In this document: in pieces, positions 5,070 through 5,426 of the stretch
Numbering within the stretch: the first letter of the stretch is position 1
Layout of the letters: each line of letters opens with the position of its first letter
NCBI GenBank assembly: GCA_041477005.1
Contig: JBGOUJ010000542.1
Coordinates: 1-5,426 of the forward strand
DNA: 5,426 bases
Source: JBGOUJ01 sp041477005
GTDB lineage: Bacteria; Acidobacteriota; Terriglobia; Bryobacterales; JACQDG01
Reading direction: 5' to 3'
Program-made: the position numbers and the translations under genes
Notes under the pieces: model-generated
What the model saw: the letters and a program-made list of their open reading frames with translations, nothing else
Database searches by the model: none
Told to the model about the DNA's origin: nothing

Positions 5070-5426
5070 GACGACACCATCGTTGCCATCAGCACGCCGC
5101 CGGGGCGAGGCGGGATCGGGGTGGTGCGGCTCTCGGGCGCCTGCGCCCGCGCGGTGGCCGAGAAGCTGGTGCGCTTCGCTCCCTCACCGCCGGCGTGGGA
5201 GCCGTGGCGGGCCGTGCTCGCCGCGCTCGTCGATGACCAGGGACAGGCCATCGACCGCGTGCTCGTCACCTACTTTGCCCGGCCCCGCTCCTACACCACC
5301 GAAGATGTGGTCGAGATTTCCTGCCACGGCTCGCCGGTGGTCCTGCGGCATGCGGTCCAGAGGGCGCTCGGCTGCGGGGCGCGGCTGGCCGAGCCGGGTG
5401 AGTTCACGCTGCGGGCGTTTCTCAAC
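5061..5426 (+). CDS. mnmE: tRNA uridine-34 modification GTPase MnmE, 5' part, start unclear
   Basis: MnmE (TrmE), with MnmG, builds the cmnm5/nm5 modification on wobble uridine 34 of certain tRNAs. Only the N-terminal tetrahydrofolate-binding domain is visible; the helical and GTPase domains lie beyond the right edge. The family opening DDTIVAISTPPGRGGIGVVR starts at 5070, followed by RLSG. SYTTEDVVEISCHGSP (5289-5336) and ARLAEPGEFTLRAFLN (5379-5426) match the conserved N-domain blocks, with Thr replacing the common Gly in SYTGED. The frame has no ATG, GTG or TTG from 4500 to 5426 upstream of this homology, only GTG 4497 inside jag. I place the left end at ACG 5061 because MSPDDTIVAIS would be an ordinary MnmE N-terminus. 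ATC 5079, another rare codon, or an indel in the assembly are alternatives. The gene identity is firm; the start is not. Confidence 0.9.

Noticed and set aside
4979..5236. ATG-started frame (85 aa) through the 15-bp repeats with RYGSC/RYESC units
   Set aside because: It is out of frame with both jag and the MnmE homology and has no family resemblance. The ATG is noted only as a possible mnmE start if an indel exists.

Overview
The window reads as bacterial chromosome of high G+C content, most likely from an Acidobacteriota member or a relative. The L34 sequence (starting MPKRTFQPNRRRRAKTHGFR), the Pro/Ala-rich linker and poly-lysine tail of YidC, and the order rpmH-rnpA-yidD-yidC-jag-mnmE point that way. 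This placement is my inference from remembered family patterns, not from a search.

Layout: (1) 1-283 holds non-coding DNA with a 7-bp repeat array (GCTGAYK units, 174-236), oppositely oriented fragments of the same repeat at the left edge, and an AT-rich promoter/operator zone. (2) 284-1755 is a two-gene operon with an ATGA overlap: an AbiEi-like winged-helix antitoxin/repressor and an AbiEii/AbiGii-type nucleotidyltransferase toxin. (3) 1756-2043 is intergenic. It holds a second cluster of the heptamer repeat, first in one orientation and then in the other, two consecutive hairpins, and a promoter with a perfect TATAAT. (4) 2044-5426 is a tightly packed + strand housekeeping operon: rpmH (L34), rnpA (RNase P protein), yidD, yidC (membrane insertase), jag/khpB (KH-R3H RNA-binding protein) and the 5' part of mnmE (tRNA-U34 modification GTPase), which runs off the right edge.

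The housekeeping genes link ribosome and tRNA maturation with membrane protein insertion. rpmH, rnpA, yidD and yidC follow each other with gaps of a few bases or overlaps. The AbiE pair is unrelated in function and looks like a defence/toxin-antitoxin cassette placed just upstream of the rpmH promoter, with inverted heptamer clusters on both sides.

The most notable oddities are these. mnmE has no ATG, GTG or TTG near its expected N-terminus. It is preceded by four exact-length tandem 15-bp repeats in its own frame, each containing ACG, and that frame is open with no stop all the way back to the yidC stop codon. The heptamer arrays bracket the abiE operon. Jag has a degenerate KH GXXG loop (ANKG). 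YidC has Asn where E. coli YidC has its groove Arg.
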